Below the pieces are notes generated by a model. It made no database searches. It worked only from the letters and a program-made list of their open reading frames with translations, and was not told where the DNA came from. The position numbers and the translations under genes were made by a program. From Tissierellaceae bacterium (lineage in GTDB: Bacteria > Bacillota > Clostridia > Tissierellales > Tissierellaceae), in assembly GCA_023229175.1 (NCBI GenBank), contig JALNZV010000003.1, positions 1 through 64,000 of the forward strand: 64,000 nucleotides of DNA, read 5' to 3'. This document shows, piece after piece, positions 33,649 through 44,293 of the stretch. Position 1 is the first letter of the stretch. The number at the start of each line of letters is the position of its first letter.

Positions 33649-34370
33649 TGTTTAAAAGAACGTTTGCTAGATTTTAAATACTTTCGATCTAGCAATTGGC
33701 AAAACTCCCATGCACTTCTATTCACCAATGTAACATAATGAATATCTTTAATTTGTATTTGGCCAGTACCTAAGGCTGGATTATAAGATATGTCTTCTTC
33801 AGATATTAGTTTCAAATCATAGGCATGATAATCTACTATTTCCATTATCCCATCAAACATGTTAGTTATCCTATTCTTTTTTGAATATACTTTATGCTTT
33901 ATGCTCAAAATTATAAACATATAATCTGGATCCTCAACATATGCTGTCCTTATTCTACTAAAAGAAGTAATATTAGGGCTTTTCCCTGAACCTTCAATAT
34001 CCTCTGAAGTCGCCTTAACATCTGTGCTACCTGTTATAAATCTATTGCCCTTTTTAAATTGTAAAATAATATCCGTCATGGATAACCTTTCTTGTGCCTC
34101 TACATTAATTAAATAATACTTATTATTTGCATCTTCACTTATATCGCTAAATACCTCAAATGCCCAAGCCTCAATCATGGGACCTGCAATTTTATTTATA
34201 TTTTCCAGTGGTAGCCCTTTCTTTAAATTCGTATTGATTAATATTTGGTTTCTACCTTGTCTTTTACGCTCATCCAGCATGCTAATTATTGAATCCGTTA
34301 CAAATTTTGAATCCTCTAAATAATATTCATTTTCTATTGGAATCTTAAATATTAAGTCTTTATATTTCAT
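33600..34370 (-). CDS. Probable type II restriction endonuclease
   Basis: 256 residues, with a likely PD-(D/E)XK core: Asp in RLSMTDIILQF and DVK in FITGSTDVKATSED, about 17 residues apart. No other family motif was recognised. Assignment rests on the tight overlap with a type II methyltransferase gene and on its length, typical of an orthodox homodimeric enzyme. Size and order resemble the HpaI pair, but I cannot confirm that. It is the first gene after the terminator of the adhesin gene, and looks more AT-rich than its neighbours, in keeping with horizontal transfer. Confidence 0.7.
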   Translation of the reverse strand: MKYKDLIFKIPIENEYYLEDSKFVTDSIISMLDERKRQGRNQILINTNLKKGLPLENINKIAGPMIEAWAFEVFSDISEDANNKYYLINVEAQERLSMTDIILQFKKGNRFITGSTDVKATSEDIEGSGKSPNITSFSRIRTAYVEDPDYMFIILSIKHKVYSKKNRITNMFDGIMEIVDYHAYDLKLISEEDISYNPALGTGQIQIKDIHYVTLVNRSAWEFCQLLDRKYLKSSKRSFKQWYAEAVKYKWIKTRD

Positions 34371-34462
34371 AATCTTTTCTCCCCAAAAAATAATTATTTA
34401 ACTTTATTTCAGTATATCATGTCATATCCTTTACTTCAAGAATACAGTATTTGTAGATTATA

Positions 34463-34493
34463 AAAACAAAAGGCAGAGAAGATTCTCTGCCTC
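34463..34493 (-). terminator. Terminator of the giant adhesin gene
   Basis: AGGCAGAGAA/TTCTCTGCCT stem with a minimal loop (GA), followed on the minus strand by TTTGTTTTT. Confidence 0.85.
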
Positions 34494-34497
34494 AGCA

Positions 34498-37400
34498 CTA
34501 TGCTATTTTTCTTTTTCTCGTCATATATCCTAGTACAATCATTACAAGTCCAATGATATAGAATGGTAGGTGGCTTCCCTCACCTGTCTTTGGCAAGGTT
34601 CCATCCCCATCTGTTGAGAGCATGGTAATGTCGTGTTTGATAATATCGTATTCCACTGAAATAGTTGGACTTGTATAATCCTCGTATCCCGTTCTCTTGG
34701 CTACAATGTAGTAGTCAGTCTTGGGGAATACTAACCAAGCATAGTTTCCATGGTCTCCAGTTTCATCACTCCATACCAATTCGTGAACACTTATCTGTGG
34801 ATTTCTGTTGTCATTTGGGGTAAATCCTGGTACCACTGGTAAATTAACTAATGTCCCTGGGGTCCTGCCGTTTTCTCTGTTTCTTGGAGTGTCTGCAAAG
34901 TATATCTTTAGCTCCACATCTCCTACTGGGTCATTGGTTTCGGAGTCTCTAATTGTACCATATGGGTCTATTAGTTCCTCTTCTATGACTGGTTCTCCAT
35001 CTTTACCTTTTCTAATCTTCAACTTTCCTACGACTATTTCTTCGTCCTCAATTGTAGTAGTAACTATTACTTCAACTTCCTCGTCATCTTCTAAGTCGTC
35101 CACTTCTATTCTCTTGGTCTTTGGATTGTATCTAATCCTATTGCTAGGATTGTCCTCATCTCCAGGTTCCCTAAATATAACTGGGGTCTCTATGATTTGT
35201 TTCACTATTGGCCCATCTTCAGGATCCCCCTCAGGGTCTTCTTCAGGATCTTCAAAGATTAAGAAACTGAATGGTTTCTTTGGTTCATCTGGCTTTTCTG
35301 GCTCCGTCGGTTTCTCTGGTTCTTCGGGCTCCTCTGGTTCCTCTGGTTGTTCTGGCTCCGTTGGCTCCTCTGGTTCCTCTTCCTTCGGTGGTGGTGTACC
35401 GCCTCCGCCACTTGGTGGTGTATATGGTGGGGAGTAAGTGTTTGTAATAGTTAATCCATCAACAGATATTGATTTTCTATATCTAGTTGGTACACTTACT
35501 TCATCTACAGTATATGTGTATTCATTCCCATCTTCATCCGTTGCATCTAAGTCTTCCCATGTGTGCTCAGTCTCACCATCTTTTAACTCTACTGAATCTC
35601 CAACTGCCTCCTTATCTTCGCCTTCAAGTTGCCTATATAACTGCAATTCTATAGTTGGCTTGTTGCTAGAACCGCCAGACCAAACTTTAGTGGCTGTAAT
35701 ATTAGTTTTTGGTATGACGTAGGTGTTGGTGATGGTTAGGCCATCTTCTGATTTTTCGTAGTTTTCTGGGGTGTAGTCATTGCCGTCATGGTCTACTTCT
35801 TTAACACTAAAACTATATTCTTTTCCATTTGAATCCGTCTTTGTTAGTCCAGTCCAAATAACTTCAGTAGTACCATTAGGCAAAATTATAATATCGGCAT
35901 CAGGAACCTGCTCTAAATCTCCACCTTCAACTTTTCGATACAACTTAAACCATGTTGTTGGTCTTTCGCTTGGACCATATATCCATTCCTTAGTAGCCTT
36001 AGCACTAGCATCTTGGGGGCTAACATAGTGGTTAGTTACTTTAAGTTCATTTTCTGTCTTTACATAGTTTGCTGGTGTGTAGTCCTTACCATCTTTATCT
36101 ACTTCCCTAACAAAGTAGGTATATTCATTACCATATTCATCTGTCTTGTCCATGTTATCCCAAGTAACTGTTATGGCTGCACCTGATGTTGTTGATGGTA
36201 CTTGTTTTATATCTCCAGCTTGGGTAAGTTCTCTATGGAAATAACTTTCTCTTAATAGTTTAAACCATATGTCTGGCTTGCCCACAGACCCACCTGCCCA
36301 TTCCTTTATAGCTTCTATGGTCATCTTTTCTGGGGTAATAGCTGTTTTTGTGTTGGTTATCGTCCACCTGTTGCCATTATTATCATAGCGTTCGGTATAT
36401 CCTTCTGGAACTTCAGCTTCTTTTACTGTATAGGTTATAGGCTTACCCTCTGTATCATATTGATCTAGACCATCAAATGATCCTTCCCAACTATTGACTG
36501 TATTTAATTTAATTTCTTTACCTGTATCTTGCGGTTCAGTTTCTGATTCTTTTTGTGAATACAATTTAATGGTAACTTCTGGCCCTGGTGTTTCTACATT
36601 TTCCCATACCTTTTTTACATCTACCCATATTGTTCCTTCTTTAGTATTGGTTACAGTTAATTCTTCTTCATCCTTGTAATAACCTTCTGGCATCCAATCT
36701 AAATCTGTACCATCTTCATTAACTTCTCTTACTGAAAAGGTATATTTGTTCCCTTGTTCATCCCTTTCTTCTAGGTCAGTCCAAGTAACTTCTATGGTTT
36801 CATCTGCTAATTCTTTTATTTCTGCTCTTTCGCTTCCATCAAGAACTTTAGCTGGTTCTGCTTGCCCTTCTCCTACTTGTCTAAATAGTTTGAACCATAT
36901 GGTTGGTCTTGGCAATTCTCCACCTTTCCAGACCTTATTAGCTGTAACTTCACCATCAGATGGAATTACATAGGTGTTGGTTATTGTGAATCCATCTTCC
37001 ATATCACCAGTTACCTTTGAGTTATAGTTATCTAATGGAACTTCTTTTACTGAATAATAATACTTTTTACCATCATAATCAGTTTCCTCTAATTCAGTCC
37101 AAGTATGTGTCCAACCTTCACTATTAGATAGGCTTATGGTTTTTTCTGTAAGTTGAGTTGGATTCTCAGCATCTTCATCAGTTGACCTATATAATTCAAC
37201 TTCTATTGAGCTTGGTCTATGGTTTTCTCCATTTATCCAGTTCTTTGTTACTTTTACATTTATCCTTGGACTTTCATAGGTGTTGGTTACTTCTAGTCCA
37301 TCGTAGGTTACTGTATAGTTTTGTAATGTATTATCATGGTCTATTTCTATCCACTTATCGCCATCATCGTAGTAGCCTTCCTTTACTGAGAAGGTATATG

Positions 37401-40400
37401 TGTTTCCATCTATATCTGTCTTTTCTAGGTTAATCCAAGTAACCTCCCAATTATTTTCATTTGTAGGTTGTTTAACTTCAGCTTCTGGTACTGGTTCTGA
37501 TGGTTCTGTTTCTACTTGTCTATATAACTTGAACCATATTTCTGGTCTATTACCTGCATCTCCACCTTCCCAGTTTTTGATTGCTGTAACCTCTCCATCG
37601 GTTGGGATTATATAGGTATTGGTTACTTCTAGGCTGTATTCACCTTCTGTTTTACCATAACTAACTTTATAATTTGCTAATGGGTTTGCATCTGATATTT
37701 CAGTAAAAGTGTCATCTTCGCCCTTTAATACTTCTTTTACATAGTAGGTGTATTCTTTACCATCTTCATCAGTTGCTTCTAGGTTCTCCCAGATGACAAC
37801 AACTTTACCATTCTCATCCTCTGTCTCCAATTTTACTGGTTCCTTTACTTCATCTCCTCCTGTGTAATCTGTCCTATATAATTGGAAATAAATGTCTTCA
37901 CCTGGTCTATTATATTTACCACCATCCCAGATTTTAGTGGCTGTAATATCTACAACCTGTCTATTGGTTATAGTGAATTTTATACCATTGCCAACGGATT
38001 CTTCAGCTATGTCGCCTTCTTGCTCGTATCCTGTTGGTACATCCTCTTTTACAATATAAGTTATCTCATCACCATTTGCTTTGTATTTTGGTATGCCTTC
38101 AAAAGTAGTCTTCCATGTATCACCAGTTATAGTTTTTGAATCTCCTACTTGTGACTCGTTGTCTCCATCGACTTCATATAAAGTTACTGTTACGCTAGCT
38201 CCTGGTGTACCTATCCATTTCTTCTCTACCTCAATATCCATTAGTTCTATATTGGTTATGGTAAATTCTGTTTCTTGGCTTGTTGGATCTTTTGGTTCTA
38301 CCATTTGCATGAACTTTATTGATGATTCTAGGTCTTCTTCATCAACATAATAGATTATTTTGTCACCAGTAGCATTTTCACCTTCCACATCATATTTTAG
38401 TAAGTTAGTGAAAGTAGCCGTCCATGGCTCAGTTTCTGTTCCATCTAGGTCTATTGTCCCTGCTTCCTTACCAACACCTTTTAGAAGTTTAATAGTAACT
38501 TCCTTCTTATGGCTATTTTCACTTACCCACCATACTTTATTTACTTTTACATCTATTTTTGTGATGTTTTTATTGGTGATCTTAAAGTTTGGACTTGTGC
38601 CAGTTATTACCGGTTCAGCATACTCACCACTTAAATCAGTTGGTATCTCTTCCTCTATTGAATAGGTTATTGGTTTAAAACCTCCACCATCTTCATCCCA
38701 TTCATATAAGGGTTTGTTTTTGAAGATGTATTCTGTTGTAGTTGAGTCCTTTATTGCCTTAGTTTCAACTGGTTCGTCCGATTTCGTCCCATCAACAGTC
38801 TTATAAAGATTTATCTTTATTTCATCTTCATCACCTGGTTCTATGGGCCCTATCCATTCTTTGGTAACAGTGATATCCGTTAGTGGAATATTGGTTATGG
38901 TAAAACCATTGTCTACATCACCAGTAACATCTCCATGCTGAAGATACTTTGAATCATTAGGTGTTTCAGTTACTGTATAGTCGATTTCTTCACCACTATC
39001 TTTTTCAAATCTTGGGATATCATTGAAAGTGTGCTCCCAGGTATCTTTTGATATAGTTACTATTGTGTCTCCCTTTTTAAGCTGAATTGATATAGAGTCT
39101 ACAGTGGCGTTATCATTTCCACCTGCCCATACTTTGGTTACTTTAACATCCATTAACTCTACATTGGTTACCTTAAAGCCAGTTCCTAATGCTGATTCAT
39201 CATTTGCATATATTTCAGCAGGATCTATGGATTTATTGAATTTTAGAGTAGTTTCAGTAAATTCTTCCTTAATAGTGTATTTTATAGCATCTCCACTTGA
39301 ATTATATTTTAGTAAGTTAGTGAAAGTAGCCTTCCATGGCTCAGTTTCTGTTCCATCTAATACTATAGTCTTATCTGTATCTTCTACGCCATCTGCATAG
39401 AGTTTTATTGTAACCGCTAGCGTATCTACCTCATCTCTTACCCTCCATACCTTTTCAACTGGTATAGATACCTTATCATCTTGATTCCAGTTCCTAAATT
39501 CTAAGGTGTAGTTTCCATGTTCATCTATATTTTTCTTAGTAGGCTCATCGTTAATTAATACATAATTTTCAATGTCAGCCTCTTCTATTGTATATTCAAT
39601 CTCTTCACCATCGTCATCATAGAATGGCAAATCCTTGAAAGTATAGGTCCAATTTTTTCCGTCATTTGTTTCTAAAGTTATTGGATCTATTCCATCCATT
39701 TCATCTCCATTGGCCTTTAAGATAAATGTAACCTTACCTGCACCATCAGTTGAATCTCCTGGTCCTATCCAGACTTTTTTAACTTTGATATCTATGATTT
39801 TGTCGTTGACTATTTCCAAGTCAAATTCTTTTTCCGTATCAAACTCTACTTCTCTAACCTTTAAACTCTCATCACCTATTACTGTTTCAGCTAAGTTGTC
39901 AGGAATCTTATATCCCGTTGGTGGCCCTGTTTCTTGAATATAGTATGTGTTATAGGAGTTTTTTGTCAAATCAAGGGTAAATTCTCCATTGGAATCTGTG
40001 GTAAATTCATCTATAGATATATAATTTTGCCCATTTATTGTGGTTACTGTTATTAAATTAAAAATTACATTAGCGCTTATTTTTTCATTCCCATTATCTT
40101 TTTTAACTATCTTGACCTTATATTCGTTTTCTAAATCATAAGCTGTACCACCTGCTTGACTTCTACCTACTAGGTTAAATGTAGAATCCCCAACTTTGCT
40201 TTCATTAAGTGAATAACCTTCTAGGTATACGTCATTAGATATTTGGCTCACCGAAATCTGTTCTGCATATACTAGGGTTTCATATTCTATGGTGTAAGTT
40301 TCGTCAAGCAAATCTTTTGTTAGTTTGTAACCATTTTCTGATCCATCTAACCCACCTTGAACAAATTTCCCATCAGCATTGCCTTCATTATCTAAATCTA

Positions 40401-43400
40401 TAGGGGTTGTTCCCTTGTCGTCTCCAGCTCCTTCATATATATTTAAGCTATTCTCTATAAAAACTAATCCTTGGCTCATCTTATCTTTTAATACAAAATC
40501 GTGAATCTCAGATAAGCTTTTATTTACAACTAGCTCCCATTTTAGTATATCCCCTTTGACAACTTTTCCATCTCTATCATTTAATAGCTCCTTATACACA
40601 AAATTATTATATTGATCATAGGTAATTCCTGCCTCATAATCCTTGTTATTATAAGATACTTTATTCTTATAGTTTTGTTCAGATATTCCCACTGCCTCTG
40701 TTTGATATTCTAAGATTATTGGGAAGGCTAAATCCTCTACAAATGATATTTCCATACCTGTGTGATATACATAGTACGTTTTTTCTCCATCAGAATCATT
40801 TTTTTCAAAATATTCAATATCATAATTTTCGATAAGGCTTTCAGGGTCAACCTTTTCGAGAACTCCATTTTCATTTAGCTCTGCCTTATAAATCTTAATG
40901 CTCTCTTTAATATACTTCTGCCTACCCTCCAGAAGGTCTCTAATGGTTTGGCTCTTTTCTATAGTTTTACCCTTATAATTTAACTTTACTTCCCAATTAA
41001 AAATCCTATTGTCTCCATCTTCTTTTTTTACACTTTTGCTACCATTATTTGAAATCTTTGTTTCTATCTCTTGTGTTGCACTTGCAGTGATTTCACTTGC
41101 TTCCTTTGTGGCCTTTGCATTATTTTCAAAGAGGTTTTTAACGTCACCACTGGTATCATCAGTGGCTGTTAAGTCAAATATTGTTTTATAGCTTATTATA
41201 ATATTGTTATACTTATCGCTACCTTCCTTATTAATTATTATCTTGAATCTAGTATCTGTCTTGTCATTAAGAGTAAAGCCTGTGTCTTCTGTTAAGGGAC
41301 TTCCATTAAGTTTAACCTGAATATCCTCATCATACTTGTGACTATTGACCAGGTTATCCTCTATTATTAATCCATTTACATTTTCATTGTAAGTCTTATA
41401 GTCAATTTCCCATTCTATTATTTTATCTTTATAGTCTATTGACTTGACCTTCTTGCTTATATTATGGTTAAAACCTGACTTTGTAAAGGCTCCACTTATA
41501 TCATCAGTAAAGGGTCCCTCCCCGCCTGTTCCTATAATGCTATCACCATAATCTAGATACCATCCTATTGTAGCATTATTAGTTACATTTTCTATATCAC
41601 CTTCCAAGACACTCTTATCTTCGAGCTTTGTGGTTACAGTGAGGATGTCCTTTTCATGCAATGTATCAATTTTTATATTTATTTCATTAGTATTTTCATT
41701 TTCCACAGCCCATGTCTTTCCTCCAGATGAAGATACTTTTATATAGGAAAAACCATTTGGAACATTTTCTGTAATAGTAACATTTCTCCACTTCTCATTG
41801 TTTTTATTGACCTCAATCTTCCAATCTATGAAGGTGTCTCCGTTTTTATCTCCATAAATACTTCCATTATCTTTCTTAAGGATTTCTCCTCTAGCTTTGG
41901 ATACTATAGCTTCTATTGGTTTTTCATTATGTGTGGCTTTATTTGTGATTGTAAAAGTACCTATGCTTTCTCCTTCATAGATAATCCTGGTCTTGTATTT
42001 CAAGGTTTGCGGGCGAGTTTTATTTGGTATATTATTAAATGTTATAACTTTATCCCCTATTTGTGTTAAGTCTAAATTATCTGCAAAAAAAGTACTACCA
42101 TTTAGTTCTATACTTTCTTTAATTAATTCTAAAGTAATATTATCTGGTAGATCAAAAGTATCTACTATACTATCATGTCCTGAATCACTATCTCCTCTAA
42201 AGGTAATAGTCCACTCAATAATATTATTATCAGTCTCTTGTATCTCACCTGATTTAGAAATCCCCGTAATCCTATCAAATTCAAGTGTGTAGGATACTTC
42301 TATATCTACATCTTCTGCAGTTAGCCTTGCCTTGTTTGCTATCTTTAATGTCCCTGTATTGTCTTCATCTATAAAGCTAGTAGTTATTTTGATTCTTTTA
42401 GCCAATCTGTCCAGATTACCAAGGCTAATTTCAATATCAGATCCAGTAACATTAGGTTCTACTTCCATCCATTCCCCACTTGGATTTATGGACGAAGTTG
42501 TTACTTCCAGGTCAATTTCTTCTACCTTTTCAACTCTTAAACCTTCAGGTATAGTATCTATTACTTTTGCATCATTCAAGGAAGATAAATCTGTATTTAC
42601 ATCTATAAGCCACTCTATAATATCCTCATTTTGTAGATATCTTCCTACTTTTGTTATAGAAGATGCATTCTCGTTTTCTCTTTTAATAACAAACGTTTTT
42701 GTACCCTCAGAATCTTCAAATTCTATTAACTCTACCAATGGTTGGTCTGAACTTTCTTCTGACTTGCTAAATTCAAGACTTACAAAACCAGTCCTTCCAC
42801 CTTTTTTATTTAATAAATCAACTTTATCAAAGATTATCGTTAAAGTCCCATTCTCTAAGTCTACTTCGAAACTAGCTGCATCTAAACTTTCATCTTCATT
42901 GAATATGATCCTACCAGACTTATAATCATCGCCTAATTCAAAGTCTCCCAGCCCCGTTAGGGGTGATATATCCAATACTAAATAATCACCCGTAGTTAAA
43001 AGAAAATCATTTTCCATGGAAAATTCTACTTCATAACCAAGGGCTTCTAGACTAGTAATATCTATAGTATCACCTATTAATTCATTAGTGCCATCATGTA
43101 GTTTAATAGTGTAGGTAAATTGATCTATCGTAGATAAATCTCCATCCCCAACACCAAACATCATAAACCCAAATGGTATCATCCCACCACCACTACTAGG
43201 CTCTAGGGGTTCTTCATCTGGGTCTGCCTCTGCCAAGAATAGGTTCTCTAGATTGCCCCAGGCTGTCGCAAGTGTAGCCACGGACTTGCCAAAAAAGGAT
43301 ACCTCTCCATCTCCAAGGTCTTCTTCTGGTTCATCCGCCGCTTCCTCATTATCTTCTACAATTTCCTCGTCTTCTCCATCTGCTTCTTCGGCTTCCATCA

Positions 43401-44262
43401 ACTGGAATTCTTCACTTACTTCCGATACTTCTCCTATGGTGATTTTGGCGTAGTATTTGCCTGCCTCTAGGCCGTCAAATTCTACAATTAGCTGGTCTTC
43501 TAGGACTTGAACTTCTTCTGCTACTGCTGCAACTTCATCTTTTTCGTTTAGTATCTCTATTTTTGCTTTTTCGTCTTCTTCTAGTCCTGTGGCTTTTGCT
43601 GTGACGATTACTTTGCCAAATTCTACGATTATATCTGTTATTTCTATTTTATCAGCTTCATCTTTAATCTCTTCCTCGACAATATCATCTTCCTCGACAA
43701 TATCTTCTTCTATTTCTTGTTCTGGGTCTTCTTCAATCTCTTCTTCGTCAACTTCTTCAACTTCTTCGACTTCTTCGGGTTCGTCTTCTTCTTCGACTTC
43801 TATTTCCTCGTCTTCGTCAATTTCGGCTTCTGTCTCTTCCTCTGCTTCCTCTACTTCATCTTCAGCTTCTTCTTCAACTTCTTCCTCTGGCTCTTCAGGC
43901 GTTTCTTCTGGCTCTAGTTCTTCTTCTACCTCGTATATCCTAGCCATCAGTATTCCATCTTTTGATATGGTGAACTCTCCTATTTCTTCTCCTGTTTCAC
44001 TGTCTATCAAAAGATCTGAAAAGTCCATGGTTAGTTTAAGCTTTAAGTTTATTTCAAATTCTGTTTTGCCCTTTGCTTTTTCTGGATTATAGGACCACTC
44101 ATATTTGCCTGAGCCGTCTTCTTGTCTGACTATTTCAAATGTAAAGGCTCTTGACTCCATCACCTCTCCATAGACCGTCTGTGCCACTGGCCCTACTATT
44201 TGCAGCAATAATGCTAGGACGACCATGAGGACTACCTTATATTTTGTTTTTTCCTTGTACAT
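34498..44262 (-). CDS. Giant LPXTG surface protein with Cna-B repeats
   Basis: 3254 residues, secreted. Signal peptide 1-32 (YKVVLMVVLALLLQIVGPVA). Residues about 111-205 are almost pure Glu/Asp/Val. A small beta domain (about 206-285), a second acidic stretch and then about 1100 residues of collagen-binding/DUF11-like adhesin domains (IPEGLRVEKVEEIDL, IDWKIEVNKNNEKWRN, KGDILKWELVVNKSL) follow. A SpaA-like domain (about 1375-1480) precedes 14 Cna-B units of about 104 residues each (about 1490-2940). The tail has a Gly/Pro/Glu spacer, a carboxypeptidase-regulatory-like domain and the LPKTG anchor at 3223, a membrane helix and RKRK. Cna-B and SpaA domains form Lys-Asn isopeptide bonds in known proteins. 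A sortase gene lies 2 kb downstream. It is likely anchored and polymer-like. Confidence 0.92.
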   Translation of the reverse strand: MYKEKTKYKVVLMVVLALLLQIVGPVAQTVYGEVMESRAFTFEIVRQEDGSGKYEWSYNPEKAKGKTEFEINLKLKLTMDFSDLLIDSETGEEIGEFTISKDGILMARIYEVEEELEPEETPEEPEEEVEEEAEDEVEEAEEETEAEIDEDEEIEVEEEDEPEEVEEVEEVDEEEIEEDPEQEIEEDIVEEDDIVEEEIKDEADKIEITDIIVEFGKVIVTAKATGLEEDEKAKIEILNEKDEVAAVAEEVQVLEDQLIVEFDGLEAGKYYAKITIGEVSEVSEEFQLMEAEEADGEDEEIVEDNEEAADEPEEDLGDGEVSFFGKSVATLATAWGNLENLFLAEADPDEEPLEPSSGGGMIPFGFMMFGVGDGDLSTIDQFTYTIKLHDGTNELIGDTIDITSLEALGYEVEFSMENDFLLTTGDYLVLDISPLTGLGDFELGDDYKSGRIIFNEDESLDAASFEVDLENGTLTIIFDKVDLLNKKGGRTGFVSLEFSKSEESSDQPLVELIEFEDSEGTKTFVIKRENENASSITKVGRYLQNEDIIEWLIDVNTDLSSLNDAKVIDTIPEGLRVEKVEEIDLEVTTSSINPSGEWMEVEPNVTGSDIEISLGNLDRLAKRIKITTSFIDEDNTGTLKIANKARLTAEDVDIEVSYTLEFDRITGISKSGEIQETDNNIIEWTITFRGDSDSGHDSIVDTFDLPDNITLELIKESIELNGSTFFADNLDLTQIGDKVITFNNIPNKTRPQTLKYKTRIIYEGESIGTFTITNKATHNEKPIEAIVSKARGEILKKDNGSIYGDKNGDTFIDWKIEVNKNNEKWRNVTITENVPNGFSYIKVSSSGGKTWAVENENTNEINIKIDTLHEKDILTVTTKLEDKSVLEGDIENVTNNATIGWYLDYGDSIIGTGGEGPFTDDISGAFTKSGFNHNISKKVKSIDYKDKIIEWEIDYKTYNENVNGLIIEDNLVNSHKYDEDIQVKLNGSPLTEDTGFTLNDKTDTRFKIIINKEGSDKYNNIIISYKTIFDLTATDDTSGDVKNLFENNAKATKEASEITASATQEIETKISNNGSKSVKKEDGDNRIFNWEVKLNYKGKTIEKSQTIRDLLEGRQKYIKESIKIYKAELNENGVLEKVDPESLIENYDIEYFEKNDSDGEKTYYVYHTGMEISFVEDLAFPIILEYQTEAVGISEQNYKNKVSYNNKDYEAGITYDQYNNFVYKELLNDRDGKVVKGDILKWELVVNKSLSEIHDFVLKDKMSQGLVFIENSLNIYEGAGDDKGTTPIDLDNEGNADGKFVQGGLDGSENGYKLTKDLLDETYTIEYETLVYAEQISVSQISNDVYLEGYSLNESKVGDSTFNLVGRSQAGGTAYDLENEYKVKIVKKDNGNEKISANVIFNLITVTTINGQNYISIDEFTTDSNGEFTLDLTKNSYNTYYIQETGPPTGYKIPDNLAETVIGDESLKVREVEFDTEKEFDLEIVNDKIIDIKVKKVWIGPGDSTDGAGKVTFILKANGDEMDGIDPITLETNDGKNWTYTFKDLPFYDDDGEEIEYTIEEADIENYVLINDEPTKKNIDEHGNYTLEFRNWNQDDKVSIPVEKVWRVRDEVDTLAVTIKLYADGVEDTDKTIVLDGTETEPWKATFTNLLKYNSSGDAIKYTIKEEFTETTLKFNKSIDPAEIYANDESALGTGFKVTNVELMDVKVTKVWAGGNDNATVDSISIQLKKGDTIVTISKDTWEHTFNDIPRFEKDSGEEIDYTVTETPNDSKYLQHGDVTGDVDNGFTITNIPLTDITVTKEWIGPIEPGDEDEIKINLYKTVDGTKSDEPVETKAIKDSTTTEYIFKNKPLYEWDEDGGGFKPITYSIEEEIPTDLSGEYAEPVITGTSPNFKITNKNITKIDVKVNKVWWVSENSHKKEVTIKLLKGVGKEAGTIDLDGTETEPWTATFTNLLKYDVEGENATGDKIIYYVDEEDLESSIKFMQMVEPKDPTSQETEFTITNIELMDIEVEKKWIGTPGASVTVTLYEVDGDNESQVGDSKTITGDTWKTTFEGIPKYKANGDEITYIVKEDVPTGYEQEGDIAEESVGNGIKFTITNRQVVDITATKIWDGGKYNRPGEDIYFQLYRTDYTGGDEVKEPVKLETEDENGKVVVIWENLEATDEDGKEYTYYVKEVLKGEDDTFTEISDANPLANYKVSYGKTEGEYSLEVTNTYIIPTDGEVTAIKNWEGGDAGNRPEIWFKLYRQVETEPSEPVPEAEVKQPTNENNWEVTWINLEKTDIDGNTYTFSVKEGYYDDGDKWIEIDHDNTLQNYTVTYDGLEVTNTYESPRINVKVTKNWINGENHRPSSIEVELYRSTDEDAENPTQLTEKTISLSNSEGWTHTWTELEETDYDGKKYYYSVKEVPLDNYNSKVTGDMEDGFTITNTYVIPSDGEVTANKVWKGGELPRPTIWFKLFRQVGEGQAEPAKVLDGSERAEIKELADETIEVTWTDLEERDEQGNKYTFSVREVNEDGTDLDWMPEGYYKDEEELTVTNTKEGTIWVDVKKVWENVETPGPEVTIKLYSQKESETEPQDTGKEIKLNTVNSWEGSFDGLDQYDTEGKPITYTVKEAEVPEGYTERYDNNGNRWTITNTKTAITPEKMTIEAIKEWAGGSVGKPDIWFKLLRESYFHRELTQAGDIKQVPSTTSGAAITVTWDNMDKTDEYGNEYTYFVREVDKDGKDYTPANYVKTENELKVTNHYVSPQDASAKATKEWIYGPSERPTTWFKLYRKVEGGDLEQVPDADIIILPNGTTEVIWTGLTKTDSNGKEYSFSVKEVDHDGNDYTPENYEKSEDGLTITNTYVIPKTNITATKVWSGGSSNKPTIELQLYRQLEGEDKEAVGDSVELKDGETEHTWEDLDATDEDGNEYTYTVDEVSVPTRYRKSISVDGLTITNTYSPPYTPPSGGGGTPPPKEEEPEEPTEPEQPEEPEEPEEPEKPTEPEKPDEPKKPFSFLIFEDPEEDPEGDPEDGPIVKQIIETPVIFREPGDEDNPSNRIRYNPKTKRIEVDDLEDDEEVEVIVTTTIEDEEIVVGKLKIRKGKDGEPVIEEELIDPYGTIRDSETNDPVGDVELKIYFADTPRNRENGRTPGTLVNLPVVPGFTPNDNRNPQISVHELVWSDETGDHGNYAWLVFPKTDYYIVAKRTGYEDYTSPTISVEYDIIKHDITMLSTDGDGTLPKTGEGSHLPFYIIGLVMIVLGYMTRKRKIA
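38392..38447. repeat. 56-base near-identical repeat in the adhesin gene, copy 1
   Basis: Identical in 55 of 56 bases to 39304-39359. It encodes the shared core TETEPWxATFTNLLKY of Cna-B units 5 (this copy) and 2. Confidence 0.9.
39304..39359. repeat. 56-base near-identical repeat in the adhesin gene, copy 2
   Basis: See copy 1 at 38392-38447. The near identity at DNA level, against clear divergence elsewhere in the units, points to recent gene conversion or duplication. Confidence 0.9.
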
Positions 44263-44293
44263 TTTCTTCCTCCTTTCCTCATAATTTTATATA

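Noticed and set aside
35430..39790. CRISPR array, because of the regular repeats
   Set aside because: The repeats are about 300 bases long, coding, and diverged; they are Cna-B domains. No CRISPR or cas gene is visible in the window.
43589..44092. Ser-rich plus-strand frame in the adhesin region
   Set aside because: It is the complement of the GAA/GAG-rich acidic block and therefore a composition artefact.
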